Positions 36,673-46,265 of a stretch of 64,000 nt of DNA are shown here, piece after piece (positions within the stretch are counted from its first letter, which is position 1; every line of letters begins with the position of its first letter). The notes under the pieces were generated by a model, which had not been told where the DNA came from, did no database searches, and worked only from the letters and a program-made list of their open reading frames with translations. Position numbers and translations under genes: made by a program. The stretch is from NCBI RefSeq assembly GCF_900149695.1, contig NZ_LT703006.1, positions 248,001-312,000 on the forward strand. Direction: 5' to 3'. The DNA is from Anderseniella sp. Alg231-50 (GTDB lineage Bacteria > Pseudomonadota > Alphaproteobacteria > Rhizobiales > Aestuariivirgaceae).

Positions 36673-37938
36673 TTAGATGTTTGTCTGTAACGCGGCTGCC
36701 CGTACCGCATAGAAGAAGGCATCGAAATTCCGCAGGTCCGGCGCGCCGGGCAGATCTTCCATCACCCGGTTGACGATGAACGGCACCTCCTGCTCGGTCA
36801 ATCCGCCATGGGACCGCAATGGCTCCTTCAGTGCTGCCAGATCATGGCGATGGGCACTGGTGCCTACGGTCATGTTTTCTCCGGAGATCACGACAATGTC
36901 GCCGATGCGGTCTTCCGGCAGTTCAAAGCGCTCACACGCTTGCTGCTTGTCGACCGCCAGCAGGATGCCGTCGATAGCGCGCAGCTTGCCCAGAACGTCA
37001 CCGACATCCGTGCCGGCTGGCAGGTAAGCAGTTGCGAAAGACCCCAGTGCACCATGATGCACCACATATGGGTCGGTGATCGGCAGGATTACCCGTGCAG
37101 CGTCCTTTCCCAGCCAGTCGTCCATCAGGTCCTGCACATAGATGACGGCTGGAGAACCGTCAGCCAGGTGTTTCGGTTTCATGCCGTGATCTGCGGTAAC
37201 GACAATGCCCGCACCCATGGCGTCCAGCTCGCTCAGGTACTTGTCGAACATCTCGTAAAACGCCTTGGCTTCAGCATCTTCAGGCGCATATTTGTGCTGC
37301 ACGTAATCGGTCGTGGTCAGGTACATCACGTCCGGCGCAAACTCCTTCAGCAGCTTGACACCGGCAGCGAAGACAAACTCCGACAATTCCGCAGAGTAAA
37401 CCTCCGGCACTTCGCGTCCCAGCCACTCAGATGCATTGTCGATACCATGCTCAGCCTTCGTCGTCGTGTCGGAACGCTCCGACGAAAAGCAGATGGCGCG
37501 GTCTTCGTCAAATGCCAGGCCGTGGCCCAGCAGCGCGCGCAGCTTGTCTTTTGCCGTAACGATGGCGACGCGCTGGCCTGCGTCATAAAACCCCTTGAAC
37601 ACCGTCGGTGCGCGCAGGAACTTCGGATCATTCATCATCACTTCCTCGCCCGTGTCCGGGTCATAAAGGAAGTTGCCGCAGATACCGTGTACGGCGGGCG
37701 GACGCCCGGTGGCGATGGACATGTTGTTCGGGTTGGTAAAGCTTGGAATGACGCTGTGTGCCAGCCTGTCGGTACCTTGCTTGCGGATACGCGCCAGCGT
37801 CGGCATCAATCCGTCGGCGATGGCTGCATCCAGGTAGGCCGGTTCGCAGCCATCCAGGCAGATGGCGATGGCGCAGGTGTTGGATTGCGGATAGGTACGC
37901 CCGTTTACCGTGACGTCCACTGGGGTCATGTCGTTCAT
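36673..37938 (-). CDS. phnA: Phosphonoacetate hydrolase
   Basis: A 421-aa alkaline-phosphatase-superfamily enzyme that splits phosphonoacetate to acetate and phosphate at a di-zinc site. The metal and nucleophile region includes [13 protein letters not shown] and the Thr in [16 protein letters not shown]. The later ligands lie in [20 protein letters not shown] and [10 protein letters not shown]. Length and order fit the Sinorhizobium/Pseudomonas enzymes. The gene ends 13 bp before phnY and begins 21 bp after phnW. Confidence 0.93.
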   Translation of the reverse strand: MNDMTPVDVTVNGRTYPQSNTCAIAICLDGCEPAYLDAAIADGLMPTLARIRKQGTDRLAHSVIPSFTNPNNMSIATGRPPAVHGICGNFLYDPDTGEEVMMNDPKFLRAPTVFKGFYDAGQRVAIVTAKDKLRALLGHGLAFDEDRAICFSSERSDTTTKAEHGIDNASEWLGREVPEVYSAELSEFVFAAGVKLLKEFAPDVMYLTTTDYVQHKYAPEDAEAKAFYEMFDKYLSELDAMGAGIVVTADHGMKPKHLADGSPAVIYVQDLMDDWLGKDAARVILPITDPYVVHHGALGSFATAYLPAGTDVGDVLGKLRAIDGILLAVDKQQACERFELPEDRIGDIVVISGENMTVGTSAHRHDLAALKEPLRSHGGLTEQEVPFIVNRVMEDLPGAPDLRNFDAFFYAVRAAALQTNI

Positions 37939-37959
37939 TTTCTCAATAGCTTTCTGTAT

Positions 37960-39162
37960 TCAGGCTGCAAGTTTTTCGCGTTCAGACAGAGCAGCCTGCG
38001 GTGGTCTGGCGCTGGCAATGCCCATGGCATCCAGCGATGATTTTGCGGCCACCACGACCGCGCGCATGGTGTGGTGGTCCATCTGGCCAATGCAGCCGAC
38101 ACGGAAACTGTCGACGACGGTCAGTTTGCCGGGATAGATGATGAAGCCCCTCGCCTTCATCAGTTCGTAGAACCGGGTAAACTCGAACTTCTCGTCGGCC
38201 GGGTTGAAGAAGGTCACGATGATCGGTGACAGCCAGCGGTCGCGCAGCAGCGTCTCAAAACCCAGCTCGCGCATGCCGTCAACCAGCACGTCCCGGTTTT
38301 TGGTGTAGCGCGCGCCACGGCCTTGAATACCGCCTTCCTCGCGATGCAGGCGCAAGGCTTCCATGAAGGCCGCCACGACATGGGTCGGCGGCGTGAAGCG
38401 CCACTGGCCGGTCTTTTCCATATTGGCCCATTGATCATGCACGTCGAGGCTGAGCGAATGAGCATTGCCCTCAGCCGCGATCAGCTCGGATTTGCGCGCG
38501 ATAATGAAACCGAAGCCGGGCACACCTTCGATACACTTGTTGGCTGACGACACCACCGCCTCATAGCGGATATCGCCGGCGGCCACATCAATGGCGCCGA
38601 ATGCACTCATGCTGTCGATCAGCAGTTTGCGACCGGCCGCATAGGTTGCCTCGGAAATCTCCCTGATCGGGTTCAGGATGCCTGACGATGTCTCGCAATG
38701 CACGACCACCACGTGGGTTATGTCCGGGTCTGCGGCTAGAGCGGCAGCCACCTCCTGGCCGCGCGGCGGCAGGTAGTCGCCCTTGTCGATATCGACATGG
38801 GCCCGGCCGATACAATCCATGGTTTTCGCGATGCGCTGGCCGTAGGCACCATTGATCAGCACCAGTGTCTTGCTGTCGCGTGGCAGCAGCGACCCCAGCA
38901 TGGCCTCAACCACGAAGGTGCCGCTGCCCTGCACCGGCACACAGTCGAAGTCTTCAGCGCCAGTGCCCACCAGCGAGAGCAACTCGGTCCGCAGGCGCGC
39001 GGTCATGGCGCGAAAGTCACCGTCCCACGATCCCCAGTCGCGCAGCATCTGTTCCTTGACCGACCAGGCTGTCGTCAGCGGCCCCGGTGTCAGCAGGTAC
39101 GGTTCTCCCAGCCTTGGGGCTTCGATGGCCGCTGCCGCGCCGGTTTCCAGGTCTGCTTTCAT
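37960..39162 (-). CDS. phnW: 2-aminoethylphosphonate:pyruvate transaminase
   Basis: A 400-aa class V PLP aminotransferase that turns 2-AEP plus pyruvate into phosphonoacetaldehyde and alanine. The N-terminal [20 protein letters not shown] is the family hallmark. [16 protein letters not shown] binds PLP phosphate, [12 protein letters not shown] carries the PLP Asp and [13 protein letters not shown] the Schiff-base Lys. A GGAGG site is well placed before the ATG. It is first gene of the operon; the promoter region behind it contains an ATCGATA-type motif shared with other transcription units of the locus. Confidence 0.95.
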   Translation of the reverse strand: MKADLETGAAAAIEAPRLGEPYLLTPGPLTTAWSVKEQMLRDWGSWDGDFRAMTARLRTELLSLVGTGAEDFDCVPVQGSGTFVVEAMLGSLLPRDSKTLVLINGAYGQRIAKTMDCIGRAHVDIDKGDYLPPRGQEVAAALAADPDITHVVVVHCETSSGILNPIREISEATYAAGRKLLIDSMSAFGAIDVAAGDIRYEAVVSSANKCIEGVPGFGFIIARKSELIAAEGNAHSLSLDVHDQWANMEKTGQWRFTPPTHVVAAFMEALRLHREEGGIQGRGARYTKNRDVLVDGMRELGFETLLRDRWLSPIIVTFFNPADEKFEFTRFYELMKARGFIIYPGKLTVVDSFRVGCIGQMDHHTMRAVVVAAKSSLDAMGIASARPPQAALSEREKLAA

Positions 39163-39235
39163 GTCGGGTGCCTCCGCAAATGTGCCCGCGCCAGAAACAA
39201 TTGCTGTGAATTTAGGCAGTACAGTAGTATTTGAG

Positions 39236-39247
39236 AAATCGATATTT
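39236..39247. promoter_or_regulatory. ATCGATA-type motif upstream of phnW
   Basis: AAATCGATATTT, 74-85 bp before the phnW start, in an AT-rich stretch that continues to AATATTTTTT. The core ATCGAT(A) recurs near the lysR gene (41098 and 42083) and before the importer operon (48656), so it may be the binding core of the locus regulator. Confidence 0.4.
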
Positions 39248-39275
39248 CAGATCGACATATAATATTTTTTGTGTA

Positions 39276-40937
39276 TCAGGACTTAACATCAGCCAACCGG
39301 CTGTCGAGCAGCAAACCGCTCTTTTTCAGGATCGGATAGGCAAAGGTGATGAACCGTGAATTGATTTCCTTCAGAGCGCGCACCGTATCCAGGTGAATGT
39401 CGCTGGTGGCGATGCTTTGCGGGGTGCCCTGCCCCAGCCGCGCCAGGTGGGCATCATGGGATTGTTCTTCCAGCGTGCGCACATATTCCTTCTCTTCCAC
39501 CAGCTGGCGCGCCGATTCAACGTCTTCCGATACCAGTACGTTCAGCGACAATTGCATGTTGGCCAGCACCCGCGCATGCAGCCGGGTCAGTTCATTCCAG
39601 CCCTCGCTCGAAAATGTCAGTTTCTTCTTGCGCATTTCACCGGTCAGACGCAGCAGGTCCTTGGTGATGATATCGCCGACCCGTTCCAGGCTGATGGCAA
39701 TACCGGTCAGGTCCATGCTTCGCCTGGCCTGGTCCGGCGACAATTGCCCCTGGTTCATTTCAGCCAGATACAGCTTGATGTCGGTCTGGGCCTCGTTGAC
39801 TTCCTTTTCGATCTCCTTGATGCGCGCGGCTGCATGGGGGTTGGTGGAGACGAACAGCTCCATTACCGGTGACAGCATCAACTCGATCTGTTCGCTCATG
39901 CGCAGCAGTTCACGTGTGGCGCTGGCCAGCGCCAGGCCGGGATTGGTCAGCACGCTGCGGTCCAGTGCGCTGGCGGGCTTTGCCATATTGTCTGACAGAT
40001 CGTCACCCACCGGCACCAGATGCCGCGTCAGTGCCGCCAGCGGCACGACGAGCGGCAGGAAGCAAACAAGCAGTGCGGCATTGAACAGCAGGTGGAAACT
40101 GACAAGCTGGCGCGCCGGCGAACTGGCGACCGCATCCAGCGGCAACGTCACATGGCGCAGCACTATCAGCGCGGCAATCCCGCCCAGCACCCGCACCACA
40201 AGATTGCCAAGCGCGATCCGGCGCGCCTTGTCGTGCAGGTTGCGGGTCAGCCACACGGCAATCAGGCCGCTGCCGACATTCGCGCCGAGCACCAGCGGCA
40301 GGCCCGCCTCCAGCGGCAGCAGGCCCTGTGCACAAAACGCTGCCAGCATCAGGACCGCGGCCACGCTGGAATGAAACACGAAGGCCAGCGCGGCGCCTCC
40401 GGCAAACGCCGTCAGCAGGTCCTCGCTGAGGTGTTGCACAACCGGCTCCAGATAGGGGCTCGACCGCAACGGTTCTGTAGCATCGCCGATCATGCGCAGG
40501 GACAACAGGATGAAGGCAACGCCCATGACCACACGGCCGATTTGCTTGACCACACGGGCGGAGCCTTTCAGGAACAGCAATCCGCCCACCACAAGCAGCA
40601 CCGGGATCAGCCAGGCAATATCGAGGCTGAGGAACTGCACCGCCACCGCCGTACCCAGATCAGCGCCAAGCACCACCGCCAACGACCCGGTCACTCCCAT
40701 CACGCCGGTGGCGGCAAATCCCGATACCAGCAGTGCTACCGCCGTGGAACTCTGTAACAGCGCGGCAGCCAGAATGCCGGCAAACGAATTCAGCACCGTG
40801 CTGCGCCGGGACAGCATGAACACATTACGAAGTTCAGCCCCGAACGCACGTTCAACGCCGGTGCGCACCATGCGTGTCGAATACAACAGCAGGACGATGG
40901 CAGCGGTCAGGTTGAGCAGGAATACCGATAATTGCAT
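39276..40937 (-). CDS. Na/Pi-cotransporter family protein with PhoU-like domain
   Basis: A 553-aa membrane protein of the NptA/PNaS family. Two inverted repeats contain the hallmark QSSTA (AAALLQSSTAVALLVSG) and a second FHSSVAAVLML. A C-terminal cytoplasmic PhoU-like helical domain (about 330-540) follows, with long amphipathic helices. The family exchanges or exports phosphate; this would fit release of excess phosphate made from phosphonates, a link inferred from position. The ATG at 40937 is used; the frame also allows a TTG 12 bp upstream. Confidence 0.88.
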   Translation of the reverse strand: MQLSVFLLNLTAAIVLLLYSTRMVRTGVERAFGAELRNVFMLSRRSTVLNSFAGILAAALLQSSTAVALLVSGFAATGVMGVTGSLAVVLGADLGTAVAVQFLSLDIAWLIPVLLVVGGLLFLKGSARVVKQIGRVVMGVAFILLSLRMIGDATEPLRSSPYLEPVVQHLSEDLLTAFAGGAALAFVFHSSVAAVLMLAAFCAQGLLPLEAGLPLVLGANVGSGLIAVWLTRNLHDKARRIALGNLVVRVLGGIAALIVLRHVTLPLDAVASSPARQLVSFHLLFNAALLVCFLPLVVPLAALTRHLVPVGDDLSDNMAKPASALDRSVLTNPGLALASATRELLRMSEQIELMLSPVMELFVSTNPHAAARIKEIEKEVNEAQTDIKLYLAEMNQGQLSPDQARRSMDLTGIAISLERVGDIITKDLLRLTGEMRKKKLTFSSEGWNELTRLHARVLANMQLSLNVLVSEDVESARQLVEEKEYVRTLEEQSHDAHLARLGQGTPQSIATSDIHLDTVRALKEINSRFITFAYPILKKSGLLLDSRLADVKS

Positions 40938-41097
40938 GGCGGTTATCAATCCAGGTCAGCTATGGTTTGTTGACAGGTGACGGCATGCCTGCCACGCGGA
41001 GCGCGCAATTGTCAGCATAGTCCGCAGGTCATGCCGCTTATAGTCCCTCTCTTGCAACCCATAGCTCAAAGCGATAGTTTTTATCCACCCATATAAT

Positions 41098-41105
41098 TTA
41101 TCGAT
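41098..41105. promoter_or_regulatory. ATCGAT motif just before lysR
   Basis: TTATCGAT lies 20-27 bp before the lysR ATG; a related CGATAGTTTTTATCC begins at 41072. Both lie in the gap between the divergent nptA-type and lysR genes and could mediate autoregulation. Confidence 0.35.
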
Positions 41106-41124
41106 GGATTGAAGGGCTCTGACC

Positions 41125-41994
41125 ATGCGGTATGTGCAATTGCGGGCATTTCACAATGTTGCCGTCCACGGCGGGTTTTCGCGCGCTGCCGAGGCGCTGC
41201 ACCTGACCCAGCCGGCGATCTCCGATCAGGTCCGCAAGCTAGAAGCGGAATACGACATTCGTTTGTTTGACCGGCAGAGAAAGCAGATCAGGGTAACCGA
41301 AGCGGGCAAGAAGCTGCTCGAGATCACCTACCGGCTGTTCGAAGTCGAACAGCAGGCACTGGACTATCTGTCGGAAACCCAGACGCTGCGCACCGGCCAG
41401 TTGAACATCGTGGCAGACGCCGCCCACCACATCCTGCATGTGCTGACCCCGTTCCGGGCCAACAATCCGGGCGTGTTCATCTCGGTGCACGGCGGCAATA
41501 CCGAAACCGCCATTGAGCGCCTGCAGAGCTATGAGGCCGATATCGGCGTTGTCGGAGACGTGCCTGCAAGCCGGGAATTTGAAACCATCCGTCTCAATTC
41601 CTCGCCCATCGTCGCCTTCACCGCGCGTGGTGGACCACTGAGCAAGATGAGTTCAACAACATTCAGCGAGATGATGCGCCATCCGCTGGTGCTGCGCGAG
41701 ACCGGCTCGAAGACCCGCGCCAAGCTGGAAGAGGAAGCCCGCCGCCATAACATCAGGATCACCGGCAGCATCGAGGCCGAAGGCCGCGAAGCGGTGCGCG
41801 AAATCGTGGCCGCCGGCGGTGGAGTTGGTGTTGTCTCCGAAGCCGAATTCGGCCAGGACTCAAGGCTGGTGAAAATTCCCATCTCCGACAGCACCATGAC
41901 CATGGACGAGTCCATCATCTGCCTGCGCGAGCGCATGGAGAGCAAGGTGATCAGGGCCTTCATGTCGGTTGCCCATGCGGCGATCAAGGGTTGA
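41125..41994 (+). CDS. LysR-family regulator of the phosphonate locus
   Basis: A 289-aa LysR-type regulator. The N-terminal HTH is HNVAVHGGFSRAAEALHLTQPAISDQVRKLE and the linker helix and type 2 periplasmic-binding-like effector domain follow. VSVHGGNTETAIERLQSYEADIGVVGDVP resembles regulators found with 2-AEP catabolism genes. It sits between the catabolic and importer operons and is transcribed away from the phn genes. Control of both is likely but not shown; the repeated ATCGATA motif supports it. Confidence 0.85.
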   Translation: MRYVQLRAFHNVAVHGGFSRAAEALHLTQPAISDQVRKLEAEYDIRLFDRQRKQIRVTEAGKKLLEITYRLFEVEQQALDYLSETQTLRTGQLNIVADAAHHILHVLTPFRANNPGVFISVHGGNTETAIERLQSYEADIGVVGDVPASREFETIRLNSSPIVAFTARGGPLSKMSSTTFSEMMRHPLVLRETGSKTRAKLEEEARRHNIRITGSIEAEGREAVREIVAAGGGVGVVSEAEFGQDSRLVKIPISDSTMTMDESIICLRERMESKVIRAFMSVAHAAIKG

Positions 41995-42301
41995 TAGGGC
42001 AGATTATCAGCGCACTTATCCGAAACTCGTCCACCTGCGAACGGATTCACCATAGATGCCGGGAACACTTGTGAGCTTCAAAAATCGATAGTTTACTGTT
42101 CGTGCGGGGTGTCATGACCACATGCACCGGAAGCAAAAGCGTCAAAGCCACATGTTTCCTGACCGACAAGAGACCACGGAGTGATGCTTTACAAAAAAGC
42201 ATGTCTTGCGCTAGCCCACGGCTACTAACTGAAGGGCGATTTGTATAAACAGTCGTCGCGCGTCCGTTTCGAGATTGAACCGAAACAACAGGACGCCTTA
42301 T
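41995..42301. other. 307-bp gap between lysR and HNH gene
   Basis: This stretch holds an ATCGATAGTTT motif (42083-42093) like those near lysR, phnW and phnS. A small hairpin ATGCTTT-acaaa-AAAGCAT lies at 42184-42202, without a following T-run. No open frame with a ribosome-binding site was found, and nothing else is recognised. Confidence 0.4.
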
Positions 42302-42640
42302 ATGCCAACCAAGATATACAAAATCCGCACCAGGAAAATGGAAAAGCAGTCCGGCCTTTGCTACTACTGCGGCCAGCCGATGTGGCTCAGGAACGCATTG
42401 GAGTTTGCCAAACGTTTTGGACTTTCATGTCGGCAGGCGGCACAGTTCAGATGCACAGCAGAGCATCTGACCGCCCGACAGGATCAAGGCGGCAATGGTC
42501 ACCGGAACATTGTTGCTGCCTGCCTGTATTGTAATGGACACCGCCACAGGAAAAACAAACCACCAGCACCTGCCCAGTTTCGCAGCTATGTCAGAAGACG
42601 GTTGGCTCATGGCAAGTGGCATGGTTTCATCAATAGATGA
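42302..42640 (+). CDS. HNH-endonuclease-like zinc protein (112 aa)
   Basis: A small basic protein with an HNH-like zinc-binding core. Cys20 and Cys23 (LCYYCGQPMW) form the first pair, Glu54-His55 in CTAEHLTARQDQGGNG is the catalytic-type segment, Asn69 is in HRNIVAACLYCN, and Cys74 and Cys77 form the second pair. The C-terminus is Arg/Lys/His-rich. The ATG at 42302 is used because the earlier frame has no support. An endonuclease function is suggested by the motif only; no methylase or toxin partner is next to it, so it may be a lone element. Confidence 0.72.
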   Translation: MPTKIYKIRTRKMEKQSGLCYYCGQPMWLRNALEFAKRFGLSCRQAAQFRCTAEHLTARQDQGGNGHRNIVAACLYCNGHRHRKNKPPAPAQFRSYVRRRLAHGKWHGFINR

Positions 42641-42702
42641 CACCGAGACCTCAGCCTCGCACCTGGCCCCTGGATGAGGCCAGGCAATCTTGTTCTCACT
42701 CG

Positions 42703-43086
42703 CTATTTCAGGTCGCTAACTTCCTTTTCCAGAAGTTTCACAGATGCTTTCAGTTGTCCCAGCACCTTGTTTGCGACCTCTTTCTGAAGTCCGGATTTCT
42801 TGATTTCTTTCAGCGGCGCCGTCAGGTTCGGTCCATTCAGTGCATTGATCAACAATTCACCGATCAGGACGTTGTGATTGCCGGCGATTGCCGAAAGATT
42901 GGGTTGCGGATGGGGGTCGCCTGCAAACGGCGGTGGATCGGGTCGCGGCAGCGGTACTTTCAGACGAGGAAGAATTCTGGACAGATAGGCGGTTTCGAGG
43001 AGTTCCTGCAAAAACCGTCTTGATTCTTCACATTCTGGAGAGGTCGGATCAATGTGGCATGCTAGCAAATTGATAGGGAAGGCCAT
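42703..43086 (-). CDS. Uncharacterised 127-aa protein
   Basis: I do not recognise this protein. It begins MAFPINLLACHIDPTSPECEESR, has a Pro-rich centre (PLPRPDPPPFAGDPHPQPN) and a C-terminal helical, Lys/Leu-rich segment likely to form a coiled coil (LQKEVANKVLGQLKASVKLLEKEVSDL). No signal peptide or membrane helix. The start at 43086 is chosen because GGAGG lies eight bases upstream; the frame also allows earlier starts without such a site. A perfect CRP-type palindrome lies about 170 bp upstream. Confidence 0.6.
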   Translation of the reverse strand: MAFPINLLACHIDPTSPECEESRRFLQELLETAYLSRILPRLKVPLPRPDPPPFAGDPHPQPNLSAIAGNHNVLIGELLINALNGPNLTAPLKEIKKSGLQKEVANKVLGQLKASVKLLEKEVSDLK

Positions 43087-43242
43087 TTTCGCATCCTCCG
43101 GCAAATAGTCACTTACACAGATACCATCCATCGTTTCGCACAATAAAAATCATAAATTCTCACAGTTTTACAGTAATGAATTTCAAGCGAGATTTTTATT
43201 TTTAACATTGCGGCACAACTTGGAAATAATAATTCCATTTGT

Positions 43243-43295
43243 TAGACCTATAGTATGTGATTTAGTTCACACTAGACTCGCCCAGGTCTATTTTT
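43243..43295 (+). other. Nested hairpin with T-tract, overlapping a CRP-type site
   Basis: TAGACCT (43243-43249) pairs with AGGTCTA (43284-43290), which is directly followed by TTTTT on the plus strand. Inside lies TGTGA-TTTAGT-TCACA. It could be the 3' end of a small plus-strand RNA, a terminator, or simply overlapping symmetry of a regulator site. Confidence 0.4.
43256..43271. promoter_or_regulatory. CRP-type site TGTGA-N6-TCACA (second copy)
   Basis: TGTGA-TTTAGT-TCACA is a perfect CRP-type palindrome in the AT-rich gap upstream of the 127-aa gene, matching the one at 32620. Confidence 0.5.
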
Positions 43296-43363
43296 CCGAA
43301 AACCGTTATCCACTGGATGGTGAAACGGCCGGCAATCAGGTGGGATTGTTTTCCAAAGCTTGA

Positions 43364-44137
43364 CTAAAGGTCTATAACCGAGCCGGCACCTGGCCTTGGA
43401 CCGCCGAACTCGTGCTGGAACCGCGATTGAATGTCAAAATCCACACAGTGCATCGGCATCAGCACTTCCGGGCCCTCTTTGCGAAAATAGTCAATCGTCT
43501 GCTCGACCGGAGGGTCTTCCGAATGCAACAGGTGAAACCCGCCGATAACGGCGTAGAGCTTTTGACCGGTAACGGATTTGGCATACTCGCAGATATTGCA
43601 TATGCCTGCATGCGAGCAGCCGGAAACGACAACCGCTCCCTTCGGCGTTCGAAAGCTCAGTGCCGTATCGTCGGGCATCGGGTCATCGAAAAACGCCCCC
43701 TTCTCAAACCCCGTCACACGGGGAATTTCGCCGAGAAAAAACGCACCGTCGGAGAATTCCAGCGCGCCGCTGGTCGCCGTCACATCGAAGTCCTGCGCAA
43801 TGCGCTTCTGGATCTCCGCATAATCTTTGCGGACTGCCTGTTTATTGGTGTCCAGAACTGCGGTCAGCACCCGTGGATGCAGAATAAGAGGTTTGCGGGA
43901 CTGGAACGGATGAAACAGCAGGCCGCGGGTGTGGTCGCGATGAAAATGCGACAGGGAAATAAAGTCCGCTTCTTCCAGATCAATGCCGGCGTGTCTGGCA
44001 TTGCGCAGATATACATCGGAGTATCCTGTATCGAACAAAACCCTGATGTCGCCAAACTCGATCCAGGCACTGAAGCCCCATTCTGCGAGCCAGACCATGT
44101 CCGAAGCGAGGTTTTCCGTCAGCAGTCTTATTTTCAT
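43364..44137 (-). CDS. Metallo-beta-lactamase-fold hydrolase
   Basis: A 257-aa metallo-beta-lactamase-fold protein close to the MBL group annotated as dihydropterin-ribofuranosyl-aminobenzene-phosphate-synthase-like. The HxHxDH motif is SHFHRDHTRGL, and the further ligand SGCSHAGICNICEYAK and the C-terminal HCVDFDIQSRF are present. The substrate is unknown. It follows the permease gene on the same strand after about 100 bp and could form the end of the importer operon. The ATG at 44137 is preferred over a GTG one codon earlier. PhnP-type phosphodiesterases share the fold, but this is not a PhnP by its motifs. Confidence 0.8.
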   Translation of the reverse strand: MKIRLLTENLASDMVWLAEWGFSAWIEFGDIRVLFDTGYSDVYLRNARHAGIDLEEADFISLSHFHRDHTRGLLFHPFQSRKPLILHPRVLTAVLDTNKQAVRKDYAEIQKRIAQDFDVTATSGALEFSDGAFFLGEIPRVTGFEKGAFFDDPMPDDTALSFRTPKGAVVVSGCSHAGICNICEYAKSVTGQKLYAVIGGFHLLHSEDPPVEQTIDYFRKEGPEVLMPMHCVDFDIQSRFQHEFGGPRPGAGSVIDL

Positions 44138-44241
44138 CACAGCACACCCGGTATTAGCATGACGAACGTGGTCCCGGCGTCCCAGGAAATTTGCGGTCTC
44201 AACATTTGGACCGGGTCAGGCAGGTAACGAATACAGCCCTT

Positions 44242-46263
44242 CTACCGCTGCCGCCAGCCCTGCGTTCTGCCCAGCACGTAGCGTGACACCACTGCGTGCA
44301 CCAGCCGGGCCACAACGTTGGTGTAGAAGATCATCATGCCCATGGCGGCCGCCGGCGCTATGTCGCCGGCGTCGTCCATGTTGAGCACGGCCACCGAGGC
44401 CAGTGTTGTCTTTGACGAATAAAGGAACACCACCGCCGACACCGTCGTCATGGCATTCACGAACAGGTAGATCATGATGTCGAGAATGGCCGGCATGCAC
44501 ACCGGCACGGTGACCCGGCTGAACAGCCTGTAGAACGGTTGCTTCAGTGACGCGGCCACCGGTTCGAATTCGCTGTCGATCTGTTTCAGCGCCGTGACCG
44601 CAGTCAGGTGCGAGACCGTGTAGAAATGGGTAACCGTACAGATCACCAGGATGGCCATGGTGCCGTAGATGAAGTTCAGCGGGTTGGCCGGGTTGTTGAA
44701 GAAGAAGATATAAGCCAGGCCGAGCACCATGCCGGGTATGGCCATCGGCAGCATGGCCAGGAACTGGAAGCCCGCCCTGCCCTTGTTGAAGCCCTTGGTC
44801 TTTTCCACCATGTAGGCACCGGTGAAGATGATGACCGTGCCGATGACAGCGGTCATCAGCGCCAGCATGATGGAATTGCGATAGGCGTCCCATCCGCCGC
44901 CGTCCATGCGGTCGAAGTCATAGTTGGTCAGTCCGAGCGACAGGTCGTAAGGCCAGAACTTGACCAGGGCCGCATACTGGCAGATGCCCAGGATGGAGAT
45001 GATGAACAGCGCCACCAGCGCACAGTAGGCCAGGCAGCTCAGATCGAAGCGCCGCGACGGGTTGGGCTGGTACACAACCGAGCGCGCCGACAACAGCGCC
45101 ACCTGTTTGCGCTGCACCTGCCGGTCGACGATATAGGCGATCAGCGCCGGGATCAGCAGCACCACGGAGACCACCGCGCCCATCTGGAAGTTCTGCTGGC
45201 CGATCACCTGCTTGTAGATATCCACCGCCAGCATGTTGTACTGCCCGCCGATCACCTTGGGCAAACCGAAGTCGGTGATCACCAGGTTGAACACCACGAA
45301 GGCGGCCGAGATCAGGCCATAGCGCGCACCCGGAATGGTGACGGTCCAGAAGGTGCGCCATTTGCTGGCGCGCAGTGAAACCGCCGCTTCATACAGCCGT
45401 GCGTCCGAAATCGACAGCGCGATCAGGATAATGATCATGGCATGGGGAAAGGTGAAGAACACCGAGCCCACCACAATGCCGATCGGCCCGTATATGCTCT
45501 CGCCCATCAGAAACTGTTTCAAAAACCCCTGATTGCCGAACAGATAGACCAGCGCAATGCCGGGCAGCAGAGACGGCACCAGGATCGGCGCCATGGCTAT
45601 GACCCTGAACACCCCCTTGAACGGCATGCAGCTTCGACACAGCGCATAGGCGAAACCGAACGCCAGCGATACCGTGATGACGGTCGAGATCAGCGCGATG
45701 AACACCGAGTTCTGGATCGACCGGAACAGCGCCGGCGTTGAGAAATAAGTCTTGAAATTGGCCAGGCCATGCCCCTGTATCGGGCGGATCACGACTTTCC
45801 TGAAAGTGTTTGAATCAAATTCCGCCGGCTTGGTGCCTTCGAAGCGTTCCGACCCGACCAGGTAGACCGCCGCGTCGTTCAGACCGCGCAGGCGATACTT
45901 CACCGGGCTGCGGAAACTGAAATCCGGGAAGAACTTGGTCAGCGCCAGGCGTCCGTCGGAACTGGTCTCAAGGTCGCCTTCGGCAATGAAGTTACCTTCA
46001 TCGTTCAACTGTTTCAGGGTTGCCGCCGGCTGCTTGAAAGCACCTGCTTCATCGCTGACCTGCACTTCGAACTGCGTCAGGTCAAAGCGGCTGGTTTCAA
46101 ACGCCTTCGACAGCATGGCGTACAAAGGCAGCGCCAGCGCCACGATCAGATACACGGCAAGCACGATCATGTAGCCGCGCATGATCCAGTCGTCAGAGCC
46201 CATTTTCGGCTTGATGCGACTCTTGCCGCTTACGTCCGGACCGAGTGCATCAATGCTGCTCAT
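44242..46263 (-). CDS. Two-domain ABC permease for 2-aminoethylphosphonate
   Basis: A 673-aa inner-membrane protein formed by two fused permease domains, as in FbpB/ThiP-type importers. Each has an EAA-type coupling loop (EAAVSLRASKWRTFWTVTIPGAR and EPVAASLKQPFYRLFSRVTVPV). Between the first and second membrane helices lies a periplasmic segment of about 110 residues. It matches the family annotated as 2-AEP transporter permease. The start is 2 nt after the ATPase stop. It replaces separate PhnU and PhnV subunits. Confidence 0.88.
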   Translation of the reverse strand: MSSIDALGPDVSGKSRIKPKMGSDDWIMRGYMIVLAVYLIVALALPLYAMLSKAFETSRFDLTQFEVQVSDEAGAFKQPAATLKQLNDEGNFIAEGDLETSSDGRLALTKFFPDFSFRSPVKYRLRGLNDAAVYLVGSERFEGTKPAEFDSNTFRKVVIRPIQGHGLANFKTYFSTPALFRSIQNSVFIALISTVITVSLAFGFAYALCRSCMPFKGVFRVIAMAPILVPSLLPGIALVYLFGNQGFLKQFLMGESIYGPIGIVVGSVFFTFPHAMIIILIALSISDARLYEAAVSLRASKWRTFWTVTIPGARYGLISAAFVVFNLVITDFGLPKVIGGQYNMLAVDIYKQVIGQQNFQMGAVVSVVLLIPALIAYIVDRQVQRKQVALLSARSVVYQPNPSRRFDLSCLAYCALVALFIISILGICQYAALVKFWPYDLSLGLTNYDFDRMDGGGWDAYRNSIMLALMTAVIGTVIIFTGAYMVEKTKGFNKGRAGFQFLAMLPMAIPGMVLGLAYIFFFNNPANPLNFIYGTMAILVICTVTHFYTVSHLTAVTALKQIDSEFEPVAASLKQPFYRLFSRVTVPVCMPAILDIMIYLFVNAMTTVSAVVFLYSSKTTLASVAVLNMDDAGDIAPAAAMGMMIFYTNVVARLVHAVVSRYVLGRTQGWRQR

Positions 46264-46265
46264 TT

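Noticed and set aside
42662-42684. Bidirectional terminator between the HNH gene and the 127-aa gene
   Set aside because: CCTGGCC/GGCCAGG forms a 7-bp stem with a 9-nt loop, but no T-tract lies on either side, so it was left out.
43364-44137. PhnP-type cyclic phosphodiesterase
   Set aside because: Although in a phosphonate locus, its SGCSHAGICN motif belongs to a different metallo-beta-lactamase-fold group, and no C-P lyase genes are present.
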